Below are positions 16,392 through 25,492 of a DNA stretch of 35,438 nt, piece after piece; position 1 is the stretch's first letter, and the number at the start of each line of letters is the position of its first letter. The stretch is from NCBI GenBank assembly GCA_024638965.1, contig JAHEJI010000034.1:1-35438 (forward strand). The letters are read 5' to 3'. A program made the translations under genes and the position numbers. Below the pieces are notes generated by a model that made no database searches, was not told where the DNA came from, and was given only the letters and a program-made list of their open reading frames with translations. Origin of the DNA: Planctomycetaceae bacterium (lineage in GTDB: Bacteria; Planctomycetota; Planctomycetia; Pirellulales; Pirellulaceae).

Positions 16392-17435
16392 TCAACGATC
16401 ACCAACAGGCTCCTGTGCAGCAGAGCTGCTGGGCTGCAAAGCAAACACGCCTGCTTGCTCGCGTTCTCGCCACCAGCGGGCAACATCCATCGGCGTAGCA
16501 TGCCAGAAGTTGTCTAAATTCTTGACGTATTCTAGAAAGCGAACATAGATTTCCGATTCTCGAGGTCCCGTTAAATAATCGGGATGAGTCAGCATCATCG
16601 CCATCCCATGATGACGGATAATGAAATCCAGTTTGTCTTTCCAAATCCGTTCATCACGCTCGCCCAGCGCGACAAATAGAGTATGATCTTGAGGCAAAGT
16701 GTACGGCAATTCCACGAATCGACCTGCAATAAATGGCCAGATACTTCCGACGCCGCCTGGAGCCGCTTGAAAAGGATCAATATCAAAACATGAACTATCG
16801 TGTTCGATTTCAAGTGATTGAAGCCAGTTCAGATTGCGGTGAACCATCGGCGACCGAAAACCCACGGCACCGTATTTTTTGATCGCCTCGTTGATCGCCA
16901 CGGCCCTTCGTTCGAAAACCCGTCGTGATGAATACAACTGACCGTCATGATTAAAGCCGTGAACTCCAATCTCAAAGCCCCGGGACTGAAGATCTTTCAC
17001 CAGCCCCATGTCGATCTTGTACTTATGGGGAACAAGATTCCAGCTCGAGCGAAATCCAAGTTGCTCTTCAAAATCGGCTATTCGAGCAACGTGCCGCATT
17101 CCTTCAGAGGTCTCCACATCGTGCGTTAGCACAAACGCGAATTCGGAACCGTTTGGCCAGGAACGAATCTGCGCCAGTTCGTTTTCCGTCGATTGAAAAC
17201 ACTCCATCAGTGAATTCATAAACTCGATCGGCTTATACCAACCGTCATTCACGACGACCCGTTGCTTTCGCTGGAGCAGTTGCCGGACGGCAATCGGCAT
17301 GAATGGTCGCAAAAAGCGATAATAGATTCGGTATTTTCGACTTAGGCGAAAATTGCATGAGTCGTTTCGAACCCACGCACGGGCCGTTGCCTGAGCCTCG
17401 CAATTCTGGAATAAAAAGTTGAGTTCCATACTCAT
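16392..17435 (-). CDS. Polysaccharide deacetylase (NodB-like, CE4 fold)
   Basis: A 347-residue protein with a NodB-type metal-dependent deacetylase domain from about residue 95 to 330. LTHDVET carries the catalytic aspartate and its partner (H105, D106). HGFNHD gives the H-x3-H metal site (H159, H163). FRSPMVHRN matches motif 3, and MLTHPDYL supplies the C-terminal histidine. It has no signal peptide; the N-terminal 90 residues are a helix-rich extension. It likely removes acetyl groups from an N-acetyl sugar during polymer assembly. The start is taken at the ATG at 17435, whose first base overlaps the stop of the upstream FemAB-like gene (TAATG), giving translational coupling. Similar deacetylases accompany FemAB and AsnB proteins in exosortase-type polysaccharide loci. 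Confidence 0.9.
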   Translation of the reverse strand: MSMELNFLFQNCEAQATARAWVRNDSCNFRLSRKYRIYYRFLRPFMPIAVRQLLQRKQRVVVNDGWYKPIEFMNSLMECFQSTENELAQIRSWPNGSEFAFVLTHDVETSEGMRHVARIADFEEQLGFRSSWNLVPHKYKIDMGLVKDLQSRGFEIGVHGFNHDGQLYSSRRVFERRAVAINEAIKKYGAVGFRSPMVHRNLNWLQSLEIEHDSSCFDIDPFQAAPGGVGSIWPFIAGRFVELPYTLPQDHTLFVALGERDERIWKDKLDFIIRHHGMAMMLTHPDYLTGPRESEIYVRFLEYVKNLDNFWHATPMDVARWWREREQAGVFALQPSSSAAQEPVGDR

Positions 17436-18469
17436 TATTGACTGTACTTGTACAACGCTTTGCCAATAAAGCGACAAACGGCTGTTGGGCTACGTTTTAT
17501 TACCTCAGACGCCACCCGCATGACAGCTGACTGCTCCTCGTTTTGGTCTGGCTGGCCCAAAACATAACTGTAAAAGACATCACTTTCGGTCGCGCCCCAT
17601 TTACTCTTGAAACGCCGCAGTCCCTCCTGCTTTTTTTCAGAAATACCAAAATCAAAAATGCGATATCCTTCTTCCGACGCGATGCGAATTGTGTTGTAAA
17701 CAAGCCAGTCGTTGGGCCGATATTCAAGTGACGCAGGGTCCGAAGCCGCGTATTTATAAACGAAGCGACCGTTGCAACCCAACATGACCCCAGCTGAAAT
17801 GGGTACCGAACGTCTGGAAACAATACCGACATACCCCAACCCGGTCTTGATCAGCTTGTCATAAATCCCCTTGAAGAAAGTTCTGGACTGTACGGGAACG
17901 CCGAGTTTCCTTCTCGTCAACACATGCAATTTGTAAAAGATGTCTAACGCCGCAGCGTCGTCGCGTTTATGAAATTCGAGTTCTTGTCGTCGCGCTTTTT
18001 TCAGGTTTCTCTTGATTGCGCTGGCAAAGGACGATTCAATTTCAGTTAATGGCACATCCGTGGGCAGTTCATGACGTACATTATGGCTTTCATAGTCTGC
18101 TCCAGGAACTGGTTCATTGCTCCGGACGACGATCGCTGCAAACCGGTCGCGAAATTGGTTTTGGATGAGTTGACATAGAACCTCAAGCGTGGGTAGATCG
18201 TCTGCGAGAATCTGCAAATAATCCGTAAACGGTAGCGAAACAAGTTTTTTCACGCCCCGTAAATTCCGCGTTTGAAGAAGTGGAATGGCCGCCCGTACTT
18301 TTCCTTCGTCCACAAGTGCGGGAATTCGAATCTCGAATCCATACTGCTCATGAAGCAATTCAATCCAGTTCCGGTGATGGAAAATGGAACTGTTCTCGCG
18401 GCTTTCGGCAAAGGTTTGCCATTGGTCGACCGTTAGCCAGCTGATTTCTCGCTGTTTTTGGAGCATCAC
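17435..18469 (-). CDS. FemAB-like GNAT acyltransferase (second copy)
   Basis: A 344-residue protein built as a tandem GNAT fold, as in FemX/FemAB peptidoglycan-bridge enzymes and the FemAB-related proteins of extracellular-polysaccharide loci. Landmarks are SFASAIKRNLKKARRQ (about 147-162), the typical basic helix, and PISAGVMLGCNGRFVYKYAASD (about 225-246). YRPNDWLVYNTIRIASEEGY and FDFGISEKKQEGLRRFKSKWGA (about 270-292) are the acceptor-site and last-strand motifs of the family. It is expected to transfer an aminoacyl or acyl group to an amine of a lipid-linked saccharide in the cytoplasm. It is translationally coupled to the deacetylase downstream through a one-base overlap. The paralogue at 18726-19850 is only distantly similar, which suggests different substrates. 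Confidence 0.85.
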   Translation of the reverse strand: MMLQKQREISWLTVDQWQTFAESRENSSIFHHRNWIELLHEQYGFEIRIPALVDEGKVRAAIPLLQTRNLRGVKKLVSLPFTDYLQILADDLPTLEVLCQLIQNQFRDRFAAIVVRSNEPVPGADYESHNVRHELPTDVPLTEIESSFASAIKRNLKKARRQELEFHKRDDAAALDIFYKLHVLTRRKLGVPVQSRTFFKGIYDKLIKTGLGYVGIVSRRSVPISAGVMLGCNGRFVYKYAASDPASLEYRPNDWLVYNTIRIASEEGYRIFDFGISEKKQEGLRRFKSKWGATESDVFYSYVLGQPDQNEEQSAVMRVASEVIKRSPTAVCRFIGKALYKYSQ

Positions 18470-18725
18470 GCGTTAAACGAAATACCTTTTTTCCAGGAAG
18501 GTGTTATCTAAATGTTGCACGACGCTTTGCGGTTGTGATTGCTTCAGGCAGTTGTTCGTAGTACCGCCTTCAGGCGGAATCGAGCCGATGCGATTTCGAC
18601 TAAACCTGCGATTACAAACCTGTGCTTGCAATTTATCAAACAACGAATCAACAAACTCAGCCTCTCCAAGTCCCAGCATCCACAACGACTCGGAGAGCCG
18701 TTCAACTGTGGTTTTGAACTGGTTT
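18470..18725. repeat. Spacer with REP-like hairpin
   Basis: The 256-bp spacer between the two FemAB-like genes contains a perfect hairpin, CCGCC-TTCA-GGCGG (18564-18577), flanked by GTTCGTAGTA on its left. From general familiarity this resembles short dispersed palindromes found in planctomycete genomes. Only one copy was noticed in this window. No gene is seen in the spacer. Confidence 0.4.
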
Positions 18726-19850
18726 TTAACTCGTTCGAAAACGGCTGATCGCCTTCTGAAGAATGGACCACTGCACGACCTGAAATCCTACGCGGTTATA
18801 GATTGATCGCAATACTGGATTGGCAATAAAGCAATAAGCCTCGGGGTATAACACCACATCACCTCCGAGACGCAACTTGAAGGATGTCGGGCTCGCCGCG
18901 TATTCCTGCGGAAGCGAATGTCCGTTAATGATCGCTGTTGCGGCCGCACGCTCAATTCCTTCCAGATCGTAATACTTGTAGCCGTTATCTTTGGCCCAGC
19001 GAATTGTAAACCAGTCAAGTGCTTCGTTGGGATGCAAACGACTGTGCTTGCCGGACCAACCGATCTGTTTGGCAACGACGGTGTCGCCGAACGGAACGCA
19101 GACCTGCGCTGAGACAGCTTCGTCGTTCAATTCGGCGAGAAACAGCTTAAAACATCCTTCCGGTTCCAGGATGTCCCACATTCCTTGAAAATATTCGAGG
19201 TCGAATGTCGTAAACCCGCGCCGCCCGCTGGTGGCCGTGAGCAACTGGTGGAACGTTGAAAGGTCGTTTTTCGTCCCCTCACGCACGGTGATACCACGAT
19301 TTTGACTGCGACGAACGCCATTGCGCATCCCCTTCGTCATTCTCGACAAGATGGTGTCCAGGTCACTGGAAAGGTCTACCAGAATTGTTGCTGATGGTGC
19401 CGTTTCAACGGGACAAGTTCGAAAGCCATGTTTTGCCAATCGTTCCACAAATATGCCGTTTTCAGGCGGCTGAACAAACAACACTCGGAGCCGCTCCGCT
19501 GTCGCCATTTCGCGAATCCGTTTCAACAAATCATCGGCAAGCACCCTATCTTCGCTCGGCAAAACCGGCCCCTTGGGAACGTATCCAATTGAACCCACAC
19601 ACCGGACGTTTCGAATTAACAATTGCGCGCCGCCGACAATCCGCCCAGCTTGAGAAACGGTAATTCGTTTTGTCCGCCATCCGTTGATTGCTTTTACGGC
19701 CGACCACAAGCTAGACTGCAAATGACGGTTAGAACTGAGTCCGGAAAGAAACGAATCCCAATTTGAATCCTTCCCGCCGTCCGAGACATCAAACATGTAC
19801 GAACTATTATCGGAATCAGTTTGCGGTCGTTTTTTAGTCAGACTGATCAT
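18726..19850 (-). CDS. FemAB-like GNAT acyltransferase (first copy)
   Basis: A 374-residue protein with two GNAT-like halves. GSIGYVPKGPVL (about 86-97) and the downstream ILVDLSSDLDTILSRMTKGMRNGVRR-like segment (about 156-181) are the classic FemAB hallmarks, as is the later DLEGIERAA. ALDWFTIRWAKDNGYKYYDLEG (about 279-300) is the conserved acceptor region. Family members attach amino acids from aminoacyl-tRNA, or acyl groups, to lipid-linked muropeptides or sugars. Here the polysaccharide setting favours a glycan-linked amine. The start ATG has no clear Shine-Dalgarno, and an internal ATG at 19796 is possible. It follows aepX after only 22 bp, so it probably shares its transcript. Confidence 0.85.
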   Translation of the reverse strand: MISLTKKRPQTDSDNSSYMFDVSDGGKDSNWDSFLSGLSSNRHLQSSLWSAVKAINGWRTKRITVSQAGRIVGGAQLLIRNVRCVGSIGYVPKGPVLPSEDRVLADDLLKRIREMATAERLRVLFVQPPENGIFVERLAKHGFRTCPVETAPSATILVDLSSDLDTILSRMTKGMRNGVRRSQNRGITVREGTKNDLSTFHQLLTATSGRRGFTTFDLEYFQGMWDILEPEGCFKLFLAELNDEAVSAQVCVPFGDTVVAKQIGWSGKHSRLHPNEALDWFTIRWAKDNGYKYYDLEGIERAAATAIINGHSLPQEYAASPTSFKLRLGGDVVLYPEAYCFIANPVLRSIYNRVGFQVVQWSILQKAISRFRTS

Positions 19851-19872
19851 GCAAATTTGCTAAATGGGATTC

Positions 19873-20781
19873 CTACCGAACAGGATCGACAAGCGGTTGT
19901 TCTTTGGTAGGCGGTAAGTACTTTTTCTCGGCTTGTTGAAGTTCGGACGCGTTCTGAAGACGGAACACTTCTTTGACGGGAACAATCTGTTTTTCAATTT
20001 CTGCGACCGATTCATCCGCAAAGATTTTCCCGGCCGCTTGCTGCATCGAGATGATCGCCGTTCGCAACAGTTGATTGGCCCAAATTGAGATACTGAAACC
20101 GGCATCACGAAACACCGACGTCGGTGTGTTGTGATACATCGTCGGAACAATGACGACTGGACATCTATCTTGCCATTCCTTCTTGAAATCGAGCACCTGT
20201 TCGGCCGTTGAGATTTTGCTGTGGATCAAGATGGCGTCCGCACCGGCATCGTGATAAATGGACGCCCGTTTCAATGCTTCGTCCAACCCCCATCCTGCAA
20301 TAAAGGCCTCCACCCGCGCGACGACACAAAAATCGGGATCCTGCTGCGAATCTTTGGCTGCTTTGACTTTTCCACCAAACTCAATTGGGTCAGCCAGCGG
20401 TTGTTGCTCGCCTTTAATAAAAGAATTAGTTTTTGGAAATAGCTTGTCTTCGATGCACATTCCGCCCACATTGATCTGTTCCAGCTTGCGAACGAGACGT
20501 CGCACGTTGTTGAAGTTTCCGAACCCCGTGTCGGCATCGAGCAAGATTGGGATCGTCGTCGCGTCACTCATGAACTCCACGGTTTCCAGGACTTGGGTCC
20601 AACTCGCTTCATTGTTATCGCGCACGCCAAATGCGGCGGAAATGGCGAGCCCACTGCCCCAGATACCGGAAAATCCGGCTTCTTCGACAATTTTGGCGGA
20701 CAAGCCGTTGTGTGCTTCCATCAAGAACTCAAGTTTTGGCGACTCGAGGAGGCGCCTTAGCTGCGTTGTTTTTCTAATCAT
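19873..20781 (-). CDS. aepX: Phosphoenolpyruvate mutase (phosphonopyruvate-forming)
   Basis: A 302-residue enzyme that rearranges phosphoenolpyruvate to phosphonopyruvate, the C-P bond-forming step of almost all phosphonate pathways. The diagnostic EDKxFPKxNS motif is exact ([10 protein letters not shown], 111-120), which separates PEP mutase from isocitrate lyase and related lyases. The Mg-binding DADTG (82-86), [14 protein letters not shown] (42-55) and [17 protein letters not shown] (about 154-170) are also conserved. The length matches stand-alone mutases; the cytidylyltransferase domain fused in some AepX proteins is missing. Its ATG overlaps the stop of the upstream dehydrogenase gene (ATGA, 20778-20781). 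No phosphonopyruvate decarboxylase or aminotransferase is nearby, which is unusual because the mutase reaction is uphill and needs a pulling step. Confidence 0.96.
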   Translation of the reverse strand: MIRKTTQLRRLLESPKLEFLMEAHNGLSAKIVEEAGFSGIWGSGLAISAAFGVRDNNEASWTQVLETVEFMSDATTIPILLDADTGFGNFNNVRRLVRKLEQINVGGMCIEDKLFPKTNSFIKGEQQPLADPIEFGGKVKAAKDSQQDPDFCVVARVEAFIAGWGLDEALKRASIYHDAGADAILIHSKISTAEQVLDFKKEWQDRCPVVIVPTMYHNTPTSVFRDAGFSISIWANQLLRTAIISMQQAAGKIFADESVAEIEKQIVPVKEVFRLQNASELQQAEKKYLPPTKEQPLVDPVR

Positions 20782-21764
20782 GAGATTTTTCTCGTGGCGG
20801 GTCTAGTTGCTGTGTTAAGAGGTTCATTTTGATGCGATTCAAACGTTTCAACCGCCTCAATAACTCGGACACCAATTTCTCGCATCGTGTCAACCGTCGT
20901 TGCGCCGATATGGGGCGTCAAAACGACGTTAGGCAACGACGCGAGCGGGGATATTTTTCCTTCGCCTTCGTCTTGATGAACATCCAGCCCTGCGCCGGCA
21001 GGACCATGGCCATTTTTCAAAGCGTCAAGCAATGCCGATTCATTGACGATGCCACCTCGGGCGAGGTTGATCAAGAACGAATTAGGCTTCATCCAGGACA
21101 AGACTTCAGCGTCAATCAAGTTCAGCGTCGACTCCGACTTGGGCACGTGAATTGACAAAAAGTCTGCCTGTCTAACGACCTCTTCGAGTGGGGCAACGCG
21201 AATTCCTTTCCGGTTCAGCTTTTCAATTTCCTGTGCTGATGGAGGTTCAATACATCCAATCGCCTGCATTCCCCAGGCGATTCCCATTTCGCCGACTCGA
21301 GAGCCGATGTTTCCTGCGCCAACGATCCCGAGTGTTTTGTCCCGCAGCACGTACCCCGTCGTCTTGTGTTTCGTCCAATGGCCTTTACGCAGTTCACCGT
21401 CGTTAAAGCGAATTTGTCGCGCCAGGTTGATCATCATTCCAAATGCGAGTTCGGCAACCGCCTGTGCGCCCGGTTCAGGAATTCGAACCAGCTGGATCCC
21501 ACGTTGCTGGGAATACTCGACATCAAGATTATCGAGACCCGAACCGGCACGGATGAGCAATTTTAGATTTGGAGCGCGCGACATGACTTGTTCGCTAATC
21601 TGCACTCCACTTCGAAACACAATGACATCGCGATCCGTCACCGCTGCACACAGTTGGTCCTCTGATCCATTGACCGCGCACGCGACATCATGACGATTTT
21701 GCAATTGTTCAAGTGCGTTTGGACAGATCGAACTAGCTATCAGGATTTTCATAGAATCAGACAT
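20778..21764 (-). CDS. D-2-hydroxyacid dehydrogenase (phosphoglycerate dehydrogenase-like)
   Basis: A 328-residue NAD(P)-dependent D-2-hydroxyacid dehydrogenase. The Rossmann motif is GAGNIG (149-154). The catalytic triad is R236 (NLARGG), E266 (DVHQDE) and H285 (TPHIGA), by comparison with SerA. The C-terminal regulatory ACT domain of SerA is absent. Because it is translationally coupled to PEP mutase (ATGA overlap), the likely substrate is phosphonopyruvate, reduced to phosphonolactate; 3-phosphoglycerate is the fallback assignment. Its own ATG overlaps the stop of the UPF0489-like gene by one base (TAATG at 21764), so all three genes form one coupled unit. A second in-frame ATG four codons in (MKILIAS) could also serve as the start. 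Confidence 0.9.
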   Translation of the reverse strand: MSDSMKILIASSICPNALEQLQNRHDVACAVNGSEDQLCAAVTDRDVIVFRSGVQISEQVMSRAPNLKLLIRAGSGLDNLDVEYSQQRGIQLVRIPEPGAQAVAELAFGMMINLARQIRFNDGELRKGHWTKHKTTGYVLRDKTLGIVGAGNIGSRVGEMGIAWGMQAIGCIEPPSAQEIEKLNRKGIRVAPLEEVVRQADFLSIHVPKSESTLNLIDAEVLSWMKPNSFLINLARGGIVNESALLDALKNGHGPAGAGLDVHQDEGEGKISPLASLPNVVLTPHIGATTVDTMREIGVRVIEAVETFESHQNEPLNTATRPATRKIS

Positions 21765-22513
21765 TAATAGATGCCTCGCTCGCGTAGCGCACGAAAGACA
21801 AAGTAATGGAATTGACGTACAGGTTGGTAGATTGGTTTAAGCATCGTTTTGACGTAAGATTGCGGTTTTACCTTGGCCGGCCTGGGTACTTCTATAATCT
21901 TCGCACCGAATCTTTCCGCTAATACATTCACGAATTCCTTGAATTGCGGCCGAGTTGGGTGTGAGTATTCGGGTGAGTAACAAACGATGGTTTGCTCCGG
22001 TATATGAACCAAGTCTTGCGACAGAAAGTCATCAATTCGTGCTTGGATCGAATCGATCGAATATTCATTAGCGGCAAAAAAATCCCAGTCGAGATCGAGG
22101 ATTTCTCCCGGCTTGATGCCCGACCAATCTGCAGTCTTCAAGACTTCATACTGAATCGGAATTCCCTGATCTCGTTGCAATGCCAAGACAGCTCGATGAA
22201 TAAATGCAGACACATCCGATTCGTATTTGACCGATTTGATGTCATCTTTGCGGCCGCCCGGATCATCGTGCACCCAACGAATTCCGCGAATGATGCCTTC
22301 CAGAACGGCATGTTTCAAAAAATTGCCTTCGTCGACTTCAGGAAAACGTGTCCAAATTTTGAAAGCACGTTGTGACTTTCGGTTGATCAGAAGTCCGCGC
22401 AGGTCACAATGAAAATCGACGTGCAGGACATTTGCATTGCGAATATTGTTGCGGCGCCAAATCCCCAATGCTTGTTCGTGCGATTCGATGGCATAAATGG
22501 TTCGTTTCGACAT
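21764..22513 (-). CDS. UPF0489-like protein
   Basis: A 249-residue cytoplasmic protein. Features that resemble the UPF0489 family are the opening YAIESHEQAL, the aspartate/histidine cluster LHVDFHCDL (about 30-38), the second cluster DLDWDFF (about 138-144) and the SPEYSHP segment (about 179-185). These acidic and histidine positions suggest a metal site in an arginase/deacetylase-like fold. No activity is known to me. One-base overlap with the dehydrogenase start shows that it is co-translated with the phosphonate genes, so a role in handling the phosphonate intermediate is possible. The 100-bp gap on its 5' side (22514-22613) contains no obvious feature. The family assignment is by motif memory only. 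Confidence 0.6.
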   Translation of the reverse strand: MSKRTIYAIESHEQALGIWRRNNIRNANVLHVDFHCDLRGLLINRKSQRAFKIWTRFPEVDEGNFLKHAVLEGIIRGIRWVHDDPGGRKDDIKSVKYESDVSAFIHRAVLALQRDQGIPIQYEVLKTADWSGIKPGEILDLDWDFFAANEYSIDSIQARIDDFLSQDLVHIPEQTIVCYSPEYSHPTRPQFKEFVNVLAERFGAKIIEVPRPAKVKPQSYVKTMLKPIYQPVRQFHYFVFRALRERGIY

Positions 22514-22613
22514 TTTTTAAGCCGTCACGCCGTTCGTAACAAGTTGAACATCGAGGGGGCCACAGCTTGGTAAGTTTTTGCCGAAATGGCCTCGTCTCGA
22601 TCGTTGGGATAAA

Positions 22614-23381
22614 TTAATCACGATGCTGCTTCGAGCAGTGCTCCAAAATCAGGTTGTTTACGATGTCGATGACTTCATCTAAGGGCTTCGTGACGTCGAC
22701 GGTTACAAACTCTTTTGCGTAACAGCTCTTCTGAATGAGGTTCAGTCTGTCGCGCTCCAGATCCTCGACCGATATTTCCGGTTTGCGGGCATAAAGTACC
22801 TCGGCGGGCGCGTCAAGCAAGATCCCCAAGCCGGGGCGCGGGTAAAGACTACGCAGAAACCAGTTATGAACTTGATCCGTAAAGCGATGCTTGCCGGTGT
22901 CGCTGGGCGGCGGACATGCGTCGAACAGGAAATGTCGATCGTACAACACAACATTTCCGCGCAACTGATAAATCCAGGAATGCAGTTGTCGATATAACTC
23001 TTCGGAAACGCGGCGAAGCAGTCGTCCAAAGGCGCCAAGTTTTCCACGCGTTTCCACACGGTGCTCTGGACCATGTAAGGTAATTTTTTCTGGAACGGTT
23101 TTGCCGGATCGCTGTAAAGATTTTTTGTGCTGATAGACTTTCCATTTGTGAACTAATCGCGACGTTGGCAGCGCCACGTTGCTCGATTCGATGCTCGTTC
23201 CCATGTACAGATACTTGAGCGGCAGTGGACAACGTTCCAGCAGAGCTTTTGCCACCGCGGTTTTTCCAGAGCCATCGGGACCAATCAGGGCAACCGTCGA
23301 ATGGAAACTCCGCGTGCTCTCCCTGGTGTTGCCTTTTTGCTCAAGTTTTGTTTGTTCAGGCTTTTGTGCAATAAAAGACAT
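22614..23381 (-). CDS. P-loop kinase, thymidylate-kinase-like
   Basis: A 255-residue P-loop NTPase. The Walker A GPDGSGKT lies at residues 34-41, and VVLYDRHFLFD (about 150-160) matches the DR-containing strand of nucleoside/nucleotide kinases. LLDAPAEVLYARKPE (about 192-206) is the lid-side motif of the thymidylate-kinase group. Unlike true Tmk it has an extra long segment (about 70-130), and the context is biosynthetic, so a sugar- or phosphonate-linked phosphorylation is as likely as dTMP. The start is placed at ATG 23381 (MSFIAQK) with GGA upstream; the frame is open to 23462, but that would overlap the methyltransferase gene by over 100 bp. The remaining overlap is 26 bp, consistent with coupled translation. 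Confidence 0.75.
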   Translation of the reverse strand: MSFIAQKPEQTKLEQKGNTRESTRSFHSTVALIGPDGSGKTAVAKALLERCPLPLKYLYMGTSIESSNVALPTSRLVHKWKVYQHKKSLQRSGKTVPEKITLHGPEHRVETRGKLGAFGRLLRRVSEELYRQLHSWIYQLRGNVVLYDRHFLFDACPPPSDTGKHRFTDQVHNWFLRSLYPRPGLGILLDAPAEVLYARKPEISVEDLERDRLNLIQKSCYAKEFVTVDVTKPLDEVIDIVNNLILEHCSKQHRD

Positions 23382-24114
23382 GTTCATCGTCCAACAAGCC
23401 ATACTGTTCCTTCGTTTCGAGAGGCACGTCCTCCCCGCGATCCAATTGAACTTCAAATCCACACGCCCTCAGGCGTTCCGCGAAATCAAGACCGTAAAAT
23501 CGAACGTGTTGCTCTTCACCAAAATGCTTTTTGCGTTCCTCGGGAGCTATGATGGACGGGTCTTCGTAGGTTTCCCGGTTGAAATCAATTGGCACGGTAA
23601 TCACTGCCCAGCCACCTGGCTTCAGCACGCGATAGAGTTCGTCCATCGCCTTTCTGTCGTTCTCCACATGTTCCAGCACGTGAATACAGATGATTGCGTC
23701 ATAGGAATTCGACTCAAAGGGGATCTCCGTGATGTCTACGGTGTGGGAAACATGTGGCCGTCCATCAAGATCGACGCCAACAAACTCGATCGCGGGCATT
23801 TTTACCAGGCGTCGTGAGAGTGCATATTTCGGGGAGACGTGTAACAGGCGAATCGGATCAGAAAACAGATTGGTATTCTCCTTCAAAAACAGCCAATCTC
23901 TCCGGTGCCGAGCTTTTGAATTGCACCGCGGGCAATATCCATACGGGCGGATTTTGAGTGATGTGCCTCCGTGCGTAAACGCACGAAGCTTCCATCCGCA
24001 GCATGGGCAAATGTGTTTATTTCCAAGGAATAACAATGCGCGGCACGCCAACGCGGACTCGATCCACCAGCGATGGGCCGAACTACCCGCGAAGTTAAAT
24101 AACGGACTGATCAA
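23356..24114 (-). CDS. Class I SAM-dependent methyltransferase with N-terminal zinc motif
   Basis: A 252-residue methyltransferase. The N-terminal region has two CxxC pairs (CPCC at about 36-39 and CPRC at about 60-63), a likely zinc ribbon. The Rossmann core covers about 88-215. Strand 1 (LLHVSPKYALS) lacks the usual glycine-rich loop, FVGVDLDG (about 110-117) carries the acidic ribose-binding residue, and CIHVLEHVEND (about 143-153) with LKPGGWAVITVP gives the remaining family motifs. The substrate is probably a sugar or nucleotide sugar, by context. The start is a TTG at 24114, four bases after the ATP-grasp stop codon, with no strong ribosome site; close spacing suggests re-initiation. 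Confidence 0.85.
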   Translation of the reverse strand: MISPLFNFAGSSAHRWWIESALACRALLFLGNKHICPCCGWKLRAFTHGGTSLKIRPYGYCPRCNSKARHRRDWLFLKENTNLFSDPIRLLHVSPKYALSRRLVKMPAIEFVGVDLDGRPHVSHTVDITEIPFESNSYDAIICIHVLEHVENDRKAMDELYRVLKPGGWAVITVPIDFNRETYEDPSIIAPEERKKHFGEEQHVRFYGLDFAERLRACGFEVQLDRGEDVPLETKEQYGLLDDEHVFYCTKA

Positions 24115-24117
24115 CGT

Positions 24118-25413
24118 TCAGCTGCGTGATTTGTGTTTCGTTTGGAGACTCTTGACGCCCCGTTTTTTTCGATTCCTGGGCGACAGGAATGACAAAAATG
24201 CCGCCATCCAATCGTATATGAATGGCCACGGATCTCGCCACGAAGCGACGGCGTAAGCCTTCCGGCCGCGCAATGACCGCCACCAGTCCAGCAAAGTCAG
24301 TTCGCCCCGACGCCAATATTGAAACGCAGATTGGACGTCCTTTCGCAAGTGAATCCATTTCACACCTTGATAGGTTTGCTGACGATTTTCGGGCAACGGC
24401 AGGCCCAGTGCATCACAATATGCGGTGTACAGCAACGCGACACCGCCCGCTTCGGCGATCGAGGAACGACCCGTCGGACGCCCAATGTTGGGTTCGACGA
24501 TGAAGTATTCACCAGTCCGTCGATCACGCTTCATTTCCATGTAGCCGAGTCCGCGATAATTCACATTTCCGAATAATCGTAGTGTTTGTTCCAGCACCGT
24601 GTCATCGCGAACTTCTTCGCCCAGGCAACTGACACCTGTTTCCGGCGGCCATTGACGAATTTTGCGGGCAACGAACGTCGCTAACGGTTTTGAATTGGCA
24701 TCGAAATAACAGTTGCACGAGTAGAGATCTGAATCGCTGCCCTCAATCCACTCTTGAACCACAAAGCAATCGGTCCAACGCTGATAGTAGTCATGGGTTG
24801 CAATCAACGTATCGGCATCGTAGGTTTTGAAAGCCTTGAAAATCGTTTCGTCTTCCCATTTCGTTGCGGCACTATCGCGCGGCTTAAGAACACAAGGATA
24901 GGTCAGCTCATCGGCCGCCCGTTTAAGATCCTGTTTGTTTTCAATGAAAAACGTTTTGGGAATCGGCAGATCGTTTTCCTGCGCGTACGAATAAAAGCTG
25001 ATTTTGTCCATCAACATCTCAACGATGTCCGGCTCGGGCAAAACAATATGGTAATACGCCTCGAGCTGTTTTCGATGGCGAGACACCAACAGTACATTGG
25101 TGTCCTCGCATGGGAATAAAACGGCTTTTTCTTGCAGACGAGCACCGAGCTCAACCAGACGAGGTATCAGTTCTTCTGTTGCAGTTGGTGCGTAAATGAT
25201 CTCTTTGCAGACATTTGTTTTGCTTTGAGGGTGTTTCGGGTCCGCAGCAATTCCAATCACGGGGATGCCGTGAGCCGCGAGAGTTCGGGCGGCTGGCAAT
25301 CCCTGCATGCTGTCAAATCCGACCAGTACAGCAGTCGGCAAAGTGTTCCCTGGCACGTTCGCCTGATGGCCTTTTGCGCGCTGTTTAGTTTGTGATGTTG
25401 TAGTTGCGATCAT
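24118..25413 (-). CDS. ATP-grasp carboxylate-amine ligase
   Basis: A 431-residue ATP-grasp enzyme of the carbamoyl-phosphate-synthetase-like type. The N-terminal pre-ATP domain begins VLVGFDSMQGLPAARTL (about 29-45). ATP-binding residues include LKPRDS (about 181-186) and VVQEWIEGSDSD (about 217-228), and the Mg site is the E-x-N of IVEPNIGRPTGRS (about 309-321). It would join a carboxylate to an amine or amino acid at the cost of ATP, for example amidating a uronic acid or coupling an amino acid. This fits the AlgD and AsnB genes nearby, but the substrate is unproven. A C-terminal extension of about 90 residues, rich in W and R, follows the ligase core. The basic C-terminal tail is not conserved-looking. 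Confidence 0.85.
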   Translation of the reverse strand: MIATTTSQTKQRAKGHQANVPGNTLPTAVLVGFDSMQGLPAARTLAAHGIPVIGIAADPKHPQSKTNVCKEIIYAPTATEELIPRLVELGARLQEKAVLFPCEDTNVLLVSRHRKQLEAYYHIVLPEPDIVEMLMDKISFYSYAQENDLPIPKTFFIENKQDLKRAADELTYPCVLKPRDSAATKWEDETIFKAFKTYDADTLIATHDYYQRWTDCFVVQEWIEGSDSDLYSCNCYFDANSKPLATFVARKIRQWPPETGVSCLGEEVRDDTVLEQTLRLFGNVNYRGLGYMEMKRDRRTGEYFIVEPNIGRPTGRSSIAEAGGVALLYTAYCDALGLPLPENRQQTYQGVKWIHLRKDVQSAFQYWRRGELTLLDWWRSLRGRKAYAVASWRDPWPFIYDWMAAFLSFLSPRNRKKRGVKSLQTKHKSRS

Positions 25414-25492
25414 AATTGCGGGTCAGTATGTTGCGAAACTTGTTGTCGTTTTGCCTCCCTGCTAAAAAAATGATGTATATCAATGATAACTT

